Assembly: GCA_964584595.1 (NCBI GenBank)
Contig: CAZPAM010000040.1
Location: 1 to 22,201, forward strand
From: Scalindua sp964584595
GTDB taxonomy: Bacteria; Planctomycetota; Brocadiia; Brocadiales; Scalinduaceae
DNA: 22,201 nucleotides
Direction: 5' to 3'
The notes under the pieces are model-generated. The model had not been told where the DNA came from and searched no databases. It saw nothing but the letters and a program-made list of their open reading frames with translations. This document shows, one piece after another, positions 7,013 through 14,783 of this stretch (position 1 is its first letter; every line of letters begins with the position of its first letter). Position numbers and translations under genes: made by a program.

Positions 7013-7852
7013 ATGTTTAAATCAATACTAGTGCCAATTGATGGATCGGACACAAGCCTTGTGGCTGTTGATTATGCAATCGAGCTATCAAGGTCATTTG
7101 ACTCGGAGATAACCGGTATTTCAATAATTGATACAAAGAAACTTGCCGGGCCATTCATGAGAGACCTTGGCACCAGCATAGGCGGTATGGTTCCTTATGG
7201 TGACTTTCAGCAGAATGTAAGGAAGTTTCTTGAGGATACGTGCAAGGCTGCCCTGGATGAATTAGAGGGAAAATGTAACTCTGCAAGTATTCCATGCACA
7301 CGCACAGTAAAAGAGGGCGTTGTAAGCAAGGAAATATTCGAATCGGCCAAAAGATGCGACATGATATCAATGGGCATGGCCGGCGAGCATGTATTCTTGC
7401 GTGATGCCTTATTGGGTTCAAACCTGGAATCTGTTGCAAGACAAACAAACAAGCCCGTATTGGTAACCCCTGAAAAATATAAGCAGATTACAAAAATACT
7501 GGTTGCATATGACGCCAGTTCTTTCTCGACCAAGGCTTTAATTGCAGGTGCGGATATTGCGCAGCAAATGAGCCTTCCCCTGACAGTTGTTACAGTATCT
7601 GATGATAAGAAGTCAGGAGAAGATACTCTTTCTCAAGCGGCTGAAAACCTGAAAGATTGCAGCATTAAGTATGACACGGTTCTTAAAGATGGTGAGGCAG
7701 TGAGTGGAATTCTGGATCTCTGCAGGGAAGGTTCGTATGATTTATTGGTAATTGGCGCCTATGGCCATTCCAAGATAAGAGAATTAATCCTTGGGAATAC
7801 CACCGTACAGCTTATGAGAAAAGTAACCTGCCCGGTGTTGCTATGCAGATAA
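7013..7852 (+). CDS. Tandem-domain universal stress protein
   Basis: Two UspA folds in one 279-residue chain. Domain 1 starts 'MFKSILVPIDGSDTSLVAVDYAIELS' and ends near residue 152 (PVLVTPEK). Domain 2 starts 'ITKILVAYDASSFSTKAL' and ends 'KVTCPVLLCR'. The ATP-site loop G-2x-G-9x-G is intact in domain 2 (GAYG...LGNT). In domain 1 it reads GMAG with ten rather than nine residues before GS, so nucleotide binding there may differ. Cytoplasmic, probably a dimer or pseudo-dimer linked to stress or growth arrest. GGAG lies 6 nt before the ATG. It is followed by a second usp gene after 91 bp. Confidence 0.9.
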   Translation: MFKSILVPIDGSDTSLVAVDYAIELSRSFDSEITGISIIDTKKLAGPFMRDLGTSIGGMVPYGDFQQNVRKFLEDTCKAALDELEGKCNSASIPCTRTVKEGVVSKEIFESAKRCDMISMGMAGEHVFLRDALLGSNLESVARQTNKPVLVTPEKYKQITKILVAYDASSFSTKALIAGADIAQQMSLPLTVVTVSDDKKSGEDTLSQAAENLKDCSIKYDTVLKDGEAVSGILDLCREGSYDLLVIGAYGHSKIRELILGNTTVQLMRKVTCPVLLCR

Positions 7853-7943
7853 ATCTCTTTTTATCAATGTCACTTTACACAGCAGTCACCAAAGTAAGGC
7901 CCACTATTGTACAATATGGTTAGCACTGATTTGGAGGAGCACA

Positions 7944-8402
7944 ATGATAAACATTAAAAACATACTTTGCCCTATTGACCATTCAGATTGTTCAAAAGAG
8001 GCACTGAAATACGCTGTATCATTTGCAATAAAAGATAACTCAAAATTGTACCTGCTGCACGTAATTGACATACGAGCTTTTGATGAGAGTATCAATGCAA
8101 TGACACCGCAAATACCTGACGATGAAACACTGGCTCAACTAAAAACAAAACTTCTTGATTGTATACCGGAAGAAATAAGAGATGACATGGATGTAGAGGC
8201 CCATGTAGTTCAGGGTATACCTTTTGTAGAGATTATAGCTACTGCAAAAAAGAACGATATTGACATGATAGTGTTAGGTTCACACGGAAGAACCGGTATC
8301 TCACACATGATGATGGGTAGCGTATCGGAGAAAGTTGTAAGAAAGGCCCCATGCCCCGTATTAACAGTGAGAAAATCTGATCAGAAATTTACCATGCCTT
8401 AA
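7944..8402 (+). CDS. Single-domain universal stress protein (UspA family)
   Basis: A 152-residue UspA-fold protein of standard length. It has the N-terminal 'NILCPIDHSDCSKEALKYA', the VVQGIPFVEII strand-helix, the full ATP-type loop G-2x-G-9x-GS ('GSHGRTGISHMMMGSVSEKV') and the closing 'APCPVLTVRK'. This argues for the ATP-binding subgroup. A strong GGAGGAG ribosome site (7933-7939) precedes the start. Being next to the tandem usp gene suggests a shared stress response, though the 91-bp gap allows separate promoters. No signal or membrane segment is visible. Confidence 0.92.
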   Translation: MINIKNILCPIDHSDCSKEALKYAVSFAIKDNSKLYLLHVIDIRAFDESINAMTPQIPDDETLAQLKTKLLDCIPEEIRDDMDVEAHVVQGIPFVEIIATAKKNDIDMIVLGSHGRTGISHMMMGSVSEKVVRKAPCPVLTVRKSDQKFTMP

Positions 8403-8671
8403 CAGCAGCAAGAGTTCAACATTCAACAATCAATTATAATAGATTCCAAAGTTCATCTTTACATCACCACCTTCTTTCTACACTTACATTGAGGCAAAAC
8501 TTCCTCTTACTCAACTGCTGGAATCGGCTGTTTTCCCTTGCATGTCACGCCGTCTGCTGTTATCTTTCATTAGTGCAAAATATTATATTCTAAATCTGTT
8601 TTGTGATGCTAACATTCCAAATTCACAACCGCAAGGAACCGAATCTACTTACACTTAGATAGGAGACAATT

Positions 8672-9031
8672 ATGAAAAAACAACAGTCAATTATAGTTGA
8701 CTTTGATGGTGTTATTTGTGAACACCGTTTCCCTGATGTCGGAGAACCCTCTGAAGGAGTTCAGGAAGCATTGAATACACTAAAAAAAGCGGGCTACCGC
8801 ATTGTTATCCATTCCTGCAGAACATCATTTAAGTTTAAAAATCTGCTCGGGGGTGATCAGTTCGAAAGGATAAAGGATTATATGAAACACTATAAATTAC
8901 CGTTTGATAAAATCTGGGAACCGGACAAGCCTATAGGTGTCGCTTATATTGATGATAAAAGCATAAACTTCAAAAACAATTGGGGTGAAATAGCTGATAA
9001 ATTGGTCGAAAGATCTAAAAAATATAAATGA
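8672..9031 (+). CDS. Small HAD-superfamily phosphatase-like protein
   Basis: A 119-residue capless HAD-fold protein. Motif I is DFDGV (10-14; Asp10 nucleophile and Asp12), motif II 'IHSCRTS' (Ser48), and the acidic motif IV 'YIDDKSINF' (Asp94, Asp95), with Lys86 in 'DKPIG' as a candidate motif III lysine. The size and motifs resemble the small hydrolase group related to polynucleotide-kinase phosphatase domains and phage-like 'hypothetical' HADs. The substrate is unknown. AGGAGA at 8661-8666 supports the start. The ABC-F gene begins 22 bp downstream on the same strand and they may be co-transcribed. Confidence 0.82.
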   Translation: MKKQQSIIVDFDGVICEHRFPDVGEPSEGVQEALNTLKKAGYRIVIHSCRTSFKFKNLLGGDQFERIKDYMKHYKLPFDKIWEPDKPIGVAYIDDKSINFKNNWGEIADKLVERSKKYK

Positions 9032-9053
9032 ATTTATTACATAATCTTAAACT

Positions 9054-10907
9054 ATGATTTCAGTACAATACATAAGCAAGCAATATACCGATCAGGTTGT
9101 CTTTGATAAGATATCTTTCAACCTCAGTCCGCGTGAGCGAATTGGCCTGGTAGGCCGGAATGGACACGGTAAAACTACTCTGTTTCGTATGCTCATAGGA
9201 CAGGAGGAATGCGATGAGGGTATAATTGCAATCCCAAATAATTACCGTATAGGATATTTGGATCAACACATTAATTTCTCCAGGCCGACTGTGCTGGAGG
9301 AAGGTTGTTGTGGTCTTCCTGATGACCAGAAGGAGGATGACTGGAAGGTGAAAAGAGTCCTTTCAGGTCTGGGGTTTTCCGAGGGCGATTTCAACCGTGA
9401 TCCTGCAGAATTTTCAGGAGGCTTCCAAATCAGGCTGAACCTTACGAAGGTTCTGGTTTCTGACCCGAACCTGCTTCTGCTTGATGAACCTACAAATTTC
9501 CTGGATATTGTTTCTATACGCTGGTTGACCAATTTCCTGAATAACTGGAAACATGAAATTATCATCATAAGTCACGACAGGGGATTTATGGACAGCGTCG
9601 CCACGCACATCATTGGTATTCATCGTTATAAAATCAAGAAAATTGCGGGAACCACACAGGATTATTATGACCAGGTTTCAATGGTAGAGGAAGTACATGA
9701 AAAGAGGCGTCTCAACGATGAGAAGAAACGCAAGCAGGCGGAACAATTTATAAACAGTTTCAGGGCCAAGGCGCGGCACGCCAGTCTTGTACAGTCACGT
9801 ATAAAGTCCCTTGAAAAGCAGGAAGTACTGAAAAAACTTGAGAAAATATCCACTCTCTCATTTTCATTCAATGCTGCTCCATTCCCCGCCAAATGCATTC
9901 AGGAAGCACAGGATATAACTTTTTCTTATAACGGTATGCATTCACCACTGATAAACCACCTTAGCTTCAGCGTAGAGAGTAATGATAAGATATGCATTAT
10001 AGGCAAGAATGGAAAAGGCAAGACAACCCTGCTGAAGCTGTTAGCCGGTATCCTGTCTCCAGGGGAAGGAAAGGTCAGAAATCACCCACAGACGAAGATC
10101 GGATATTATGAGCAGGCCAATACTGCAAACCTTAACAATAATCTCTCGGTCGAAGAAGAAATATCCTCCGGTGTCTCAAGCATAGAGAGGAAAAGAGTCA
10201 GAGATATCTGTGGAGCAATGATGTTTTCCGGAGACAGCGCTCTTAAGAAAATAGAGGTATTATCAGGTGGTGAAAAATGCAGAACACTTTTAGGAAAACT
10301 GCTCGTTATGCCAACTAATCTCCTCTTGCTTGACGAACCAACCCACCACCTTGATATGCAATCATGTGAAGCCATGATGGACGCCATCGACAACTTTAAC
10401 GGTGCAGTGCTTATGGTTACACATAATGAGCATATTCTCCACAGGGTTGCAAACAAGTTAATCGTATTCCACCAGGACAGAGTATTCTTTTTTCATGGAA
10501 CGTACTCTGAATTTCTTGATCAAATAGGCTGGGACGATCAGGAAAGTATCACATTCAAGAAGAAATCGTCTAAACAGGAAGGTACGAAAAGCCTCAGCAT
10601 GAAAGACAAAAGGAAAGTTCGTGCCGAGTTTATTGCCAGACGTTCAAAAACCCTGACCCCCTACCAACAGAAAATCAAGGAGATTGAAAAAACTATAGAA
10701 AAACTTGAGCTACAGTTTCAGAACGATACACAGGCTTTGATTAAGGCATCACATGAACAGGACGGAAACGCTATCTCAAGATTGTCTAAATCACTTAAGC
10801 AAACACGCACTGAAACTGACACACTATACAAAGAGCTGGAGGACACAAGCGAAAAATATGAGCAGAGCAAACTTGCATTCAAAGAAGAGGAACTTGCATA
10901 TAAGTAG
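9054..10907 (+). CDS. ABC-F family ATPase (YheS/Uup-like)
   Basis: A 617-residue cytoplasmic protein with two ABC ATPase cassettes and no membrane segment, the ABC-F plan. Cassette 1: Walker A GRNGHGKT (34-41), signature FSGGFQ (120-125), Walker B LLLLDEPTNFLD (about 140-151), switch His174. A charged linker with 'KRRLNDEKKRKQAEQFINSF' (about 217-260) matches the interdomain arm of the family. Cassette 2: Walker A GKNGKGKT (317-324), signature LSGGEK (403-408), LLLLDEPTHHLD, switch His457. The last ~90 residues form a coiled coil, as in Uup/YheS. Such proteins act on ribosomes in translation quality control. No good ribosome site is seen before the ATG; coupling to the HAD gene is possible. 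Exact subfamily uncertain. Confidence 0.92.
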   Translation: MISVQYISKQYTDQVVFDKISFNLSPRERIGLVGRNGHGKTTLFRMLIGQEECDEGIIAIPNNYRIGYLDQHINFSRPTVLEEGCCGLPDDQKEDDWKVKRVLSGLGFSEGDFNRDPAEFSGGFQIRLNLTKVLVSDPNLLLLDEPTNFLDIVSIRWLTNFLNNWKHEIIIISHDRGFMDSVATHIIGIHRYKIKKIAGTTQDYYDQVSMVEEVHEKRRLNDEKKRKQAEQFINSFRAKARHASLVQSRIKSLEKQEVLKKLEKISTLSFSFNAAPFPAKCIQEAQDITFSYNGMHSPLINHLSFSVESNDKICIIGKNGKGKTTLLKLLAGILSPGEGKVRNHPQTKIGYYEQANTANLNNNLSVEEEISSGVSSIERKRVRDICGAMMFSGDSALKKIEVLSGGEKCRTLLGKLLVMPTNLLLLDEPTHHLDMQSCEAMMDAIDNFNGAVLMVTHNEHILHRVANKLIVFHQDRVFFFHGTYSEFLDQIGWDDQESITFKKKSSKQEGTKSLSMKDKRKVRAEFIARRSKTLTPYQQKIKEIEKTIEKLELQFQNDTQALIKASHEQDGNAISRLSKSLKQTRTETDTLYKELEDTSEKYEQSKLAFKEEELAYK

Positions 10908-11011
10908 CCTTTTGCACCTGCTCCCTTTCTGCGTCTGCCAGGCACCGCTATCACCTTGACATTATATTGATTATTTGTTATCTTGAGACTTTTATAGGAG
11001 GAAAAACAGAT

Positions 11012-11236
11012 ATGCCGTTATATGAATACAAATGTAGTGAATGTGAAAAAAGTTTTGAGATACTGCAGAGAAATAACGAAAAGATAGTTTGTCCCCATTG
11101 TGGAAGCAAATCATTAGATAAACTCTTCTCAGTATTTGCAAGCAGTTCATCATCCGAATCAGCTTCAGGTGGAGGCGGCATGCCGCCATCATCCGGTTCC
11201 TGCGGGACAGGTTGTTGTGGAATGAGTGGTCACTGA
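11012..11236 (+). CDS. FmdB-family zinc-ribbon protein
   Basis: A 74-residue protein starting MPLYEYKCSECEKSFEI, with CxxC pairs at Cys8/Cys11 and Cys27/Cys30 (VCPHCGS). It has a Ser/Gly-rich linker and a Cys-rich end (CGTGCCGMSGH). This is the standard FmdB/putative regulatory protein layout. The start at 11012 is chosen over an upstream in-frame ATG at 10967 because AGGAGG (10996-11001) sits 10 nt before it and MPLYEY is the conserved N-terminus. The cellular role of FmdB proteins is poorly known. A GC-rich hairpin follows, then a second zinc-ribbon gene. Confidence 0.92.
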   Translation: MPLYEYKCSECEKSFEILQRNNEKIVCPHCGSKSLDKLFSVFASSSSSESASGGGGMPPSSGSCGTGCCGMSGH

Positions 11237-11248
11237 TTTAAATCTTAG

Positions 11249-11267
11249 CCCCGGATATACACCGGGG
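11249..11267 (+). promoter_or_regulatory. GC-rich hairpin between the two zinc-ribbon genes
   Basis: CCCCGG (11249-11254) pairs with CCGGGG (11262-11267) around a 7-nt loop. There is no following T-run, so it is more likely an mRNA processing or stability element, or an attenuator, than a full intrinsic terminator. Confidence 0.45.
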
Positions 11268-11295
11268 ACTGAAGCTTAATTGAAAGGAGATAAAT

Positions 11296-11625
11296 ATGGC
11301 TGCCAAGAAAGTATATACCTGTAAAACATGTGGAAGTGTTACTACAGCAAAAGGCCATTTGTGTGCCCCGGTCCCACAGAAAAAGACTGTTTATTGCGAT
11401 TATTGCGGAGCAGTAGAAACCGATACAAGACATGTTTGTGCACCCAAAGTCCTCAAGCTTAAATACTACTGTGCAAATTGCGGAAGGGTTGCCGTGAGCA
11501 AGAGTAATGTATGTGTACCAAGAGCAATACCACAGAAAAAGGCCAAGGCTAAAGCAAAACCAAAAGCGAAGCCGAAGACAAAAGCAAAAACTACCAGAAA
11601 GAAAACAACAAAGAAGAAAAAGTAA
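11296..11625 (+). CDS. Triple zinc-ribbon protein with Lys/Ala histone-like tail
   Basis: A 109-residue protein made of three similar ~20-28-residue units. Each has C-x2-CG-x-V and a distal Cys before Pro: 'YTCKTCGSV...HLCAP', 'YCDYCGAV...HVCAP', 'YYCANCGRV...NVCVP'. In units 1 and 2 a His precedes the last Cys, suggesting Cys3His zinc sites; unit 3 has Asn there. From ~83 on, the tail is nearly all Lys, Ala, Pro and Thr, like histone H1-like bacterial nucleoid proteins, so nucleic-acid binding is likely. AAAGGAGA precedes the start. It follows fmdB by 59 bp across a hairpin. I recall similar proteins in anammox-type genomes but cannot name a family. Confidence 0.85.
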   Translation: MAAKKVYTCKTCGSVTTAKGHLCAPVPQKKTVYCDYCGAVETDTRHVCAPKVLKLKYYCANCGRVAVSKSNVCVPRAIPQKKAKAKAKPKAKPKTKAKTTRKKTTKKKK

Positions 11626-11637
11626 TTGATAGCATAC

Positions 11638-11681
11638 TTGCCAGTTGCTATGCATAAATACTTATGGCTGGCAGCTGGCAG
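11638..11681. terminator. Bidirectional terminator-like hairpin between convergent genes
   Basis: Bases 11638-11650 pair with 11669-11681 in a 13-bp stem (three G-U wobbles) around an 18-nt loop. It is placed 12 bp after the zinc-ribbon stop and 20 bp from the stop of the convergent LOG gene. The T-run is weak on both strands, so the call rests on stem and position. Confidence 0.6.
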
Positions 11682-11701
11682 GTCTTCTCAATAACATTCA
11701 A

Positions 11702-12751
11702 TCATTGTACCCCCAAAGTATTCAAATACTTTAACATTTCGTAAAACTTACCATAATCACTCCGATTAAAATCCATTACCATCCTCGGCAAATCAAGAAA
11801 CTCCTCGCTCTTCTGTTCTGCAGGCAGAGACTCGGTCAGCTCTATTTCTCCTGAACGGAGGATATCGGCATATTTTTTATTAAGTTTCTCAATATTTTCG
11901 CTACTCACAAGCGACTTGAGCCTGACAACAGTCTTATTTCCAACGTATCGAATAGAATGATAAACCTTATAAAATTGCAGAATCTCATCAATAGCCTTCT
12001 CAACAGTATTAACACGTACAAACAAGCCCATATCATTATGCGAAATAAAACCACTTTCCACCAATACTTTTGCAACAAAGTCAATCCAGTGATTCCAGTA
12101 TTGCGAACCGGGAGGTTCGATCAAGATGATCGGACGTGGCTTGCTTTTACCGGTCTGGACTAATGTAAGATTCTCAAAGCCTTCATCCATGGTGCCAAAT
12201 CCACCGGGAAAGAGTACCGTTGCATCCGACTCTTTAAGGAAAAACAATTTTCTGTTAAAGAAATACTTGAAACTGATTGCCTTCTCATCACCGATTATGT
12301 ATGGATTGTGTTTTTGTTCAAAAGGTAGTTTGATGTTCAGACTGAAGCTGTTTTCGCGTCCGGCCCCCTTATTACCAGCCTCCATTATTCCCGGCCCGCC
12401 ACCGGTAATCACCTTAAAACCATTTTCGACTACCAGCTTAGACAGCTTTTCTGCCATTTTATATTCTTCTGAACCCTTCCGGGTTCGAGCAGAGCCAAAA
12501 ACTACAACCTTTTTCTCATTCCTGTACGAGGCAAATATTTTTGATGCATAACGCAGTTCTTTCAACGCCATATTTATCAATTTCATATCACCTCGATCAT
12601 TACTCTCGAGACCCAATTTTGCAATAGTTGTCAGCATCTCTTCTACGAGATCAACATTATCGTCAGGATGGCAGGCCTTTGCCAAATCGGCAATAATCTT
12701 ATCGATATCATCTCTGCCTGTTTTATATTCATTTTTACTAGTACTTTTCAT
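11702..12751 (-). CDS. LOG-family (TIGR00730-type) nucleotide phosphoribohydrolase-like protein
   Basis: A 349-residue Rossmann-type protein with the LOG core between about 80 and 240: VVVFGSAR (82-89), GGGPGIMEAGNKGA (117-130), NRK (166-168) and PGGFGTMDE (182-190), the family's PGGxGTxxE motif. LOG enzymes split nucleoside monophosphates (such as cytokinin riboside 5'-monophosphate or AMP) into base and ribose 5-phosphate. They are often mis-annotated as lysine decarboxylases. The core is flanked by ~80 N-terminal and ~110 C-terminal residues, longer than ordinary ~190-aa LOG, so substrate and oligomer may differ. The ribosome site is AAAGG some distance from the ATG. The neighbour is convergent; no operon partner is seen. 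Confidence 0.88.
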   Translation of the reverse strand: MKSTSKNEYKTGRDDIDKIIADLAKACHPDDNVDLVEEMLTTIAKLGLESNDRGDMKLINMALKELRYASKIFASYRNEKKVVVFGSARTRKGSEEYKMAEKLSKLVVENGFKVITGGGPGIMEAGNKGAGRENSFSLNIKLPFEQKHNPYIIGDEKAISFKYFFNRKLFFLKESDATVLFPGGFGTMDEGFENLTLVQTGKSKPRPIILIEPPGSQYWNHWIDFVAKVLVESGFISHNDMGLFVRVNTVEKAIDEILQFYKVYHSIRYVGNKTVVRLKSLVSSENIEKLNKKYADILRSGEIELTESLPAEQKSEEFLDLPRMVMDFNRSDYGKFYEMLKYLNTLGVQ

Positions 12752-13068
12752 TTAAAATAATTACCTTTCTACACCTCATAGTGCGGCATAGCCGCAACCA
12801 AGTTTGAACTTTTTATAACAATATCATAATAGAAATTTATACTCATTTAAGCAAGTTCTTATATTAGTGATTCGGCCTATAACACTAACCTTACAACTGA
12901 CCACAAAGGCATGAATATATCAGTTAGATCTATAGATGTGAAATGCAGGTTATGACAGGGTACTGGAACAAAACCTGAAAATTGTTGAAATCTTGAGATG
13001 CTTTGATAAAATGTTCACTTTGATGAAAAAGGAAAAAACCAAAACATGTAAAGCTGTTCTATTAAGAA
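12752..13068. other. Intergenic region between divergent LOG and dehydrogenase genes
   Basis: No coding frame of interest. It holds a perfect 6-bp hairpin, TGCGGC-ATA-GCCGCA (12782-12796), close to the LOG start, and a promoter for the dehydrogenase (12985-13012). The rest is AT-rich without visible repeats or RNA-like structure. Confidence 0.5.
12985..13012 (+). promoter_or_regulatory. Likely promoter of the dehydrogenase gene
   Basis: TTGAAA (12985-12990) and TAAAAT (13007-13012) with a 16-bp spacer each match sigma-70 consensus at five of six bases. The predicted start, near 13019, leaves a ~50-nt leader before the ATG at 13069. Confidence 0.5.
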
Positions 13069-14175
13069 ATGGAAATTAAAATACACAATATAGGCGACGA
13101 CATCGGGCCGGAAAAGATACTGTTGTTACGACAGCCACGCGTAGGCCTGGAAGCCATCGTAGTTGTTGACAACATTGCATGTGGGCCGGCAATAGGAGGG
13201 TTGCGCATGGCGCCGGATATAACTATTGAAGAGATTTATCGACTCGCTCGTTCCATGACACTGAAGAATGCGGCAGCTGGTCTCACACATGGAGGAGCTA
13301 AATCTGGAATCATTGCTGATCCAGCCTGCAGTCGTGAGCAAAAGGAGAAACTGGTACGTACTTTTGCCCGTATGATCAAGGAGCTTACAGAATATATCCC
13401 CGGACCAGATATGGGAACAAACGAAGAGTGCATGGGTTGGGTTAAAGATGAAATCAGTAGAGCAATAGGCCTCCCAAGGGCATTGGGAGGTATACCATTA
13501 GACGAGATAGGAGCTACAGGCTTTGGAGTCGCTGTGGCTGCTGAAGTAGCGGCTTCAGAGTTTGGAATTCCTCTCAAAGGAAGCCATTTCGCCGTTCAGG
13601 GATTTGGTGCAGTTGGTAGGCATGCCTCTAACTTTCTTGCAAAACGAGGCGCAATACTGGTTGCTGTTTCCGATAGCCGGGGCGCAGTACAAAACCAGAA
13701 CGGCCTGGACATTGACGCACTTATCAATCATAAAATGGAAGGTTCGCCGGTACAGACATTTCCCGGCGGTCAGCCAATGGACAGCGATGAACTAGTTGGT
13801 ATAGAATGTGATATCTGGATTCCGGCAGCACGGCCGGATGTGCTGACAGAAAGCAACGTAGATCAACTCAAGGCAAAACTGATTATTCATGGTGCCAACA
13901 TACCAGCCACTGAAACTGCTGAGCAGCTGATGCATAAAAGGGGTATTTTGAATATCCCCGACTTTATTGCCAACGCAGGTGGAGTCATTTGTGCAGCAGT
14001 TGAATATGGCGGAGGGTCAGAAGGTCAGGTTATGGATACGATTGAAGAAAAGATCCGTACCAATACTCTTGAAACGTTGGAAAGATCAAAGAATGAGAAC
14101 CTGTCGCCCAGAGAGGCAGGAGTGAAAATGGCATTAAGCCGTGTCAAGAAAGCAATGGCTGACCGTGATACCTGA
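13069..14175 (+). CDS. Glu/Leu/Phe/Val-type amino acid dehydrogenase
   Basis: A 368-residue NAD(P)-dependent oxidative deaminase. The N-terminal catalytic domain shows GPAIGGLRM, 'SMTLKNAAAGLTHGGAKSGI' (Lys66 and Lys78, matching the substrate and catalytic lysines of the family) and 'IPGPDMGT'. The C-terminal Rossmann domain has GFGAVG (about 179-184), followed by 'PAARPDVLTESNVDQLKAK' and 'IIHGANIPAT...PDFIANAGGVICA'. The length matches leucine dehydrogenases (~365) rather than hexameric glutamate dehydrogenases (~420-450). However, the motif HGGAKSG differs from the leucine-type LGGGK, so substrate is unresolved. No strong ribosome site is seen before the ATG. A secreted protein gene follows after about 70 bp. 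Confidence 0.9.
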   Translation: MEIKIHNIGDDIGPEKILLLRQPRVGLEAIVVVDNIACGPAIGGLRMAPDITIEEIYRLARSMTLKNAAAGLTHGGAKSGIIADPACSREQKEKLVRTFARMIKELTEYIPGPDMGTNEECMGWVKDEISRAIGLPRALGGIPLDEIGATGFGVAVAAEVAASEFGIPLKGSHFAVQGFGAVGRHASNFLAKRGAILVAVSDSRGAVQNQNGLDIDALINHKMEGSPVQTFPGGQPMDSDELVGIECDIWIPAARPDVLTESNVDQLKAKLIIHGANIPATETAEQLMHKRGILNIPDFIANAGGVICAAVEYGGGSEGQVMDTIEEKIRTNTLETLERSKNENLSPREAGVKMALSRVKKAMADRDT

Positions 14176-14243
14176 TTGGTAAGTTGAAGGAGATATTTCA
14201 CAATTTACTGCAATAAATTATGTCAATAAGGAAAAGTGAAGCA

Positions 14244-14744
14244 ATGAAGCACAACAGAACATTCTCTGTTTATACCCCGATCATTTTGTCCGTATCACTT
14301 CTTTTATGTGTCTTATACTCAAACGAGGCCCGAGCGCATAATAATGATTCAACAATCGGCAAGAAAATTGCCGGCACATACCTACTGGTGGAGGATGATA
14401 AGGGTGGTTCCAGGATTGTTACAATCACTGCGGATGGCGGATGGCTAGGTATTCATTCGTTACAGTTCGACAATAAATTCAGTAACCAACAGGGAGTATG
14501 GGAGAATACAGGAAAAAGAAAAATTACCGCCAGAACGCTGGATTTCATTTCCTTAAAAGATGGTGTTGGATCGGCACTGTTTAACTTCACTGTCGAATTC
14601 GACAATGCGTATCAGCAAGTGAGTGGAGAGCTCTCGGGCAAATTATTTTCTCCTGGTGTGGATCCTCTCGACCCTGTCGCAGTCCCGATCAAGTCATTTA
14701 ATAATACGTTCACAGGGAAACGGCTTATTCTTACTGATAACTGA
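14244..14744 (+). CDS. Secreted hypothetical protein
   Basis: A 166-residue exported protein. The ATG at 14244 is preferred to the in-frame ATG at 14220 because AAGGA (14228-14232) precedes it and it gives a normal signal peptide: Lys/Arg start, hydrophobic 'IILSVSLLLCVLY', then a site near 'EARA-HNN'. The mature part begins 'KKIAGTYLLVEDDKGGSRIVTITADGGWL' and alternates strands, which suggests a small beta-barrel (lipocalin/calycin-like) fold; that fold is a guess. The similar pattern 'IAGTYL...I..DGG..' occurs in uncharacterised exported proteins I remember. No catalytic motif is seen. It may be co-transcribed with the dehydrogenase, but a functional link is not obvious. Confidence 0.72.
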   Translation: MKHNRTFSVYTPIILSVSLLLCVLYSNEARAHNNDSTIGKKIAGTYLLVEDDKGGSRIVTITADGGWLGIHSLQFDNKFSNQQGVWENTGKRKITARTLDFISLKDGVGSALFNFTVEFDNAYQQVSGELSGKLFSPGVDPLDPVAVPIKSFNNTFTGKRLILTDN

Positions 14745-14783
14745 ACTCCGCTGAAAAGAAATGGTAGCAGATGGTGCTTTTAT

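Noticed and set aside
12126..12551. 141-codon plus-strand frame inside the LOG gene
   Set aside because: Fully antisense to a gene with clear family motifs; Ser/Pro/Phe-rich shadow translation.
11702..12751. Lysine decarboxylase annotation for the LOG-family gene
   Set aside because: PGGxGTxxE belongs to phosphoribohydrolase-type LOG proteins; the old decarboxylase label has no support in the sequence.
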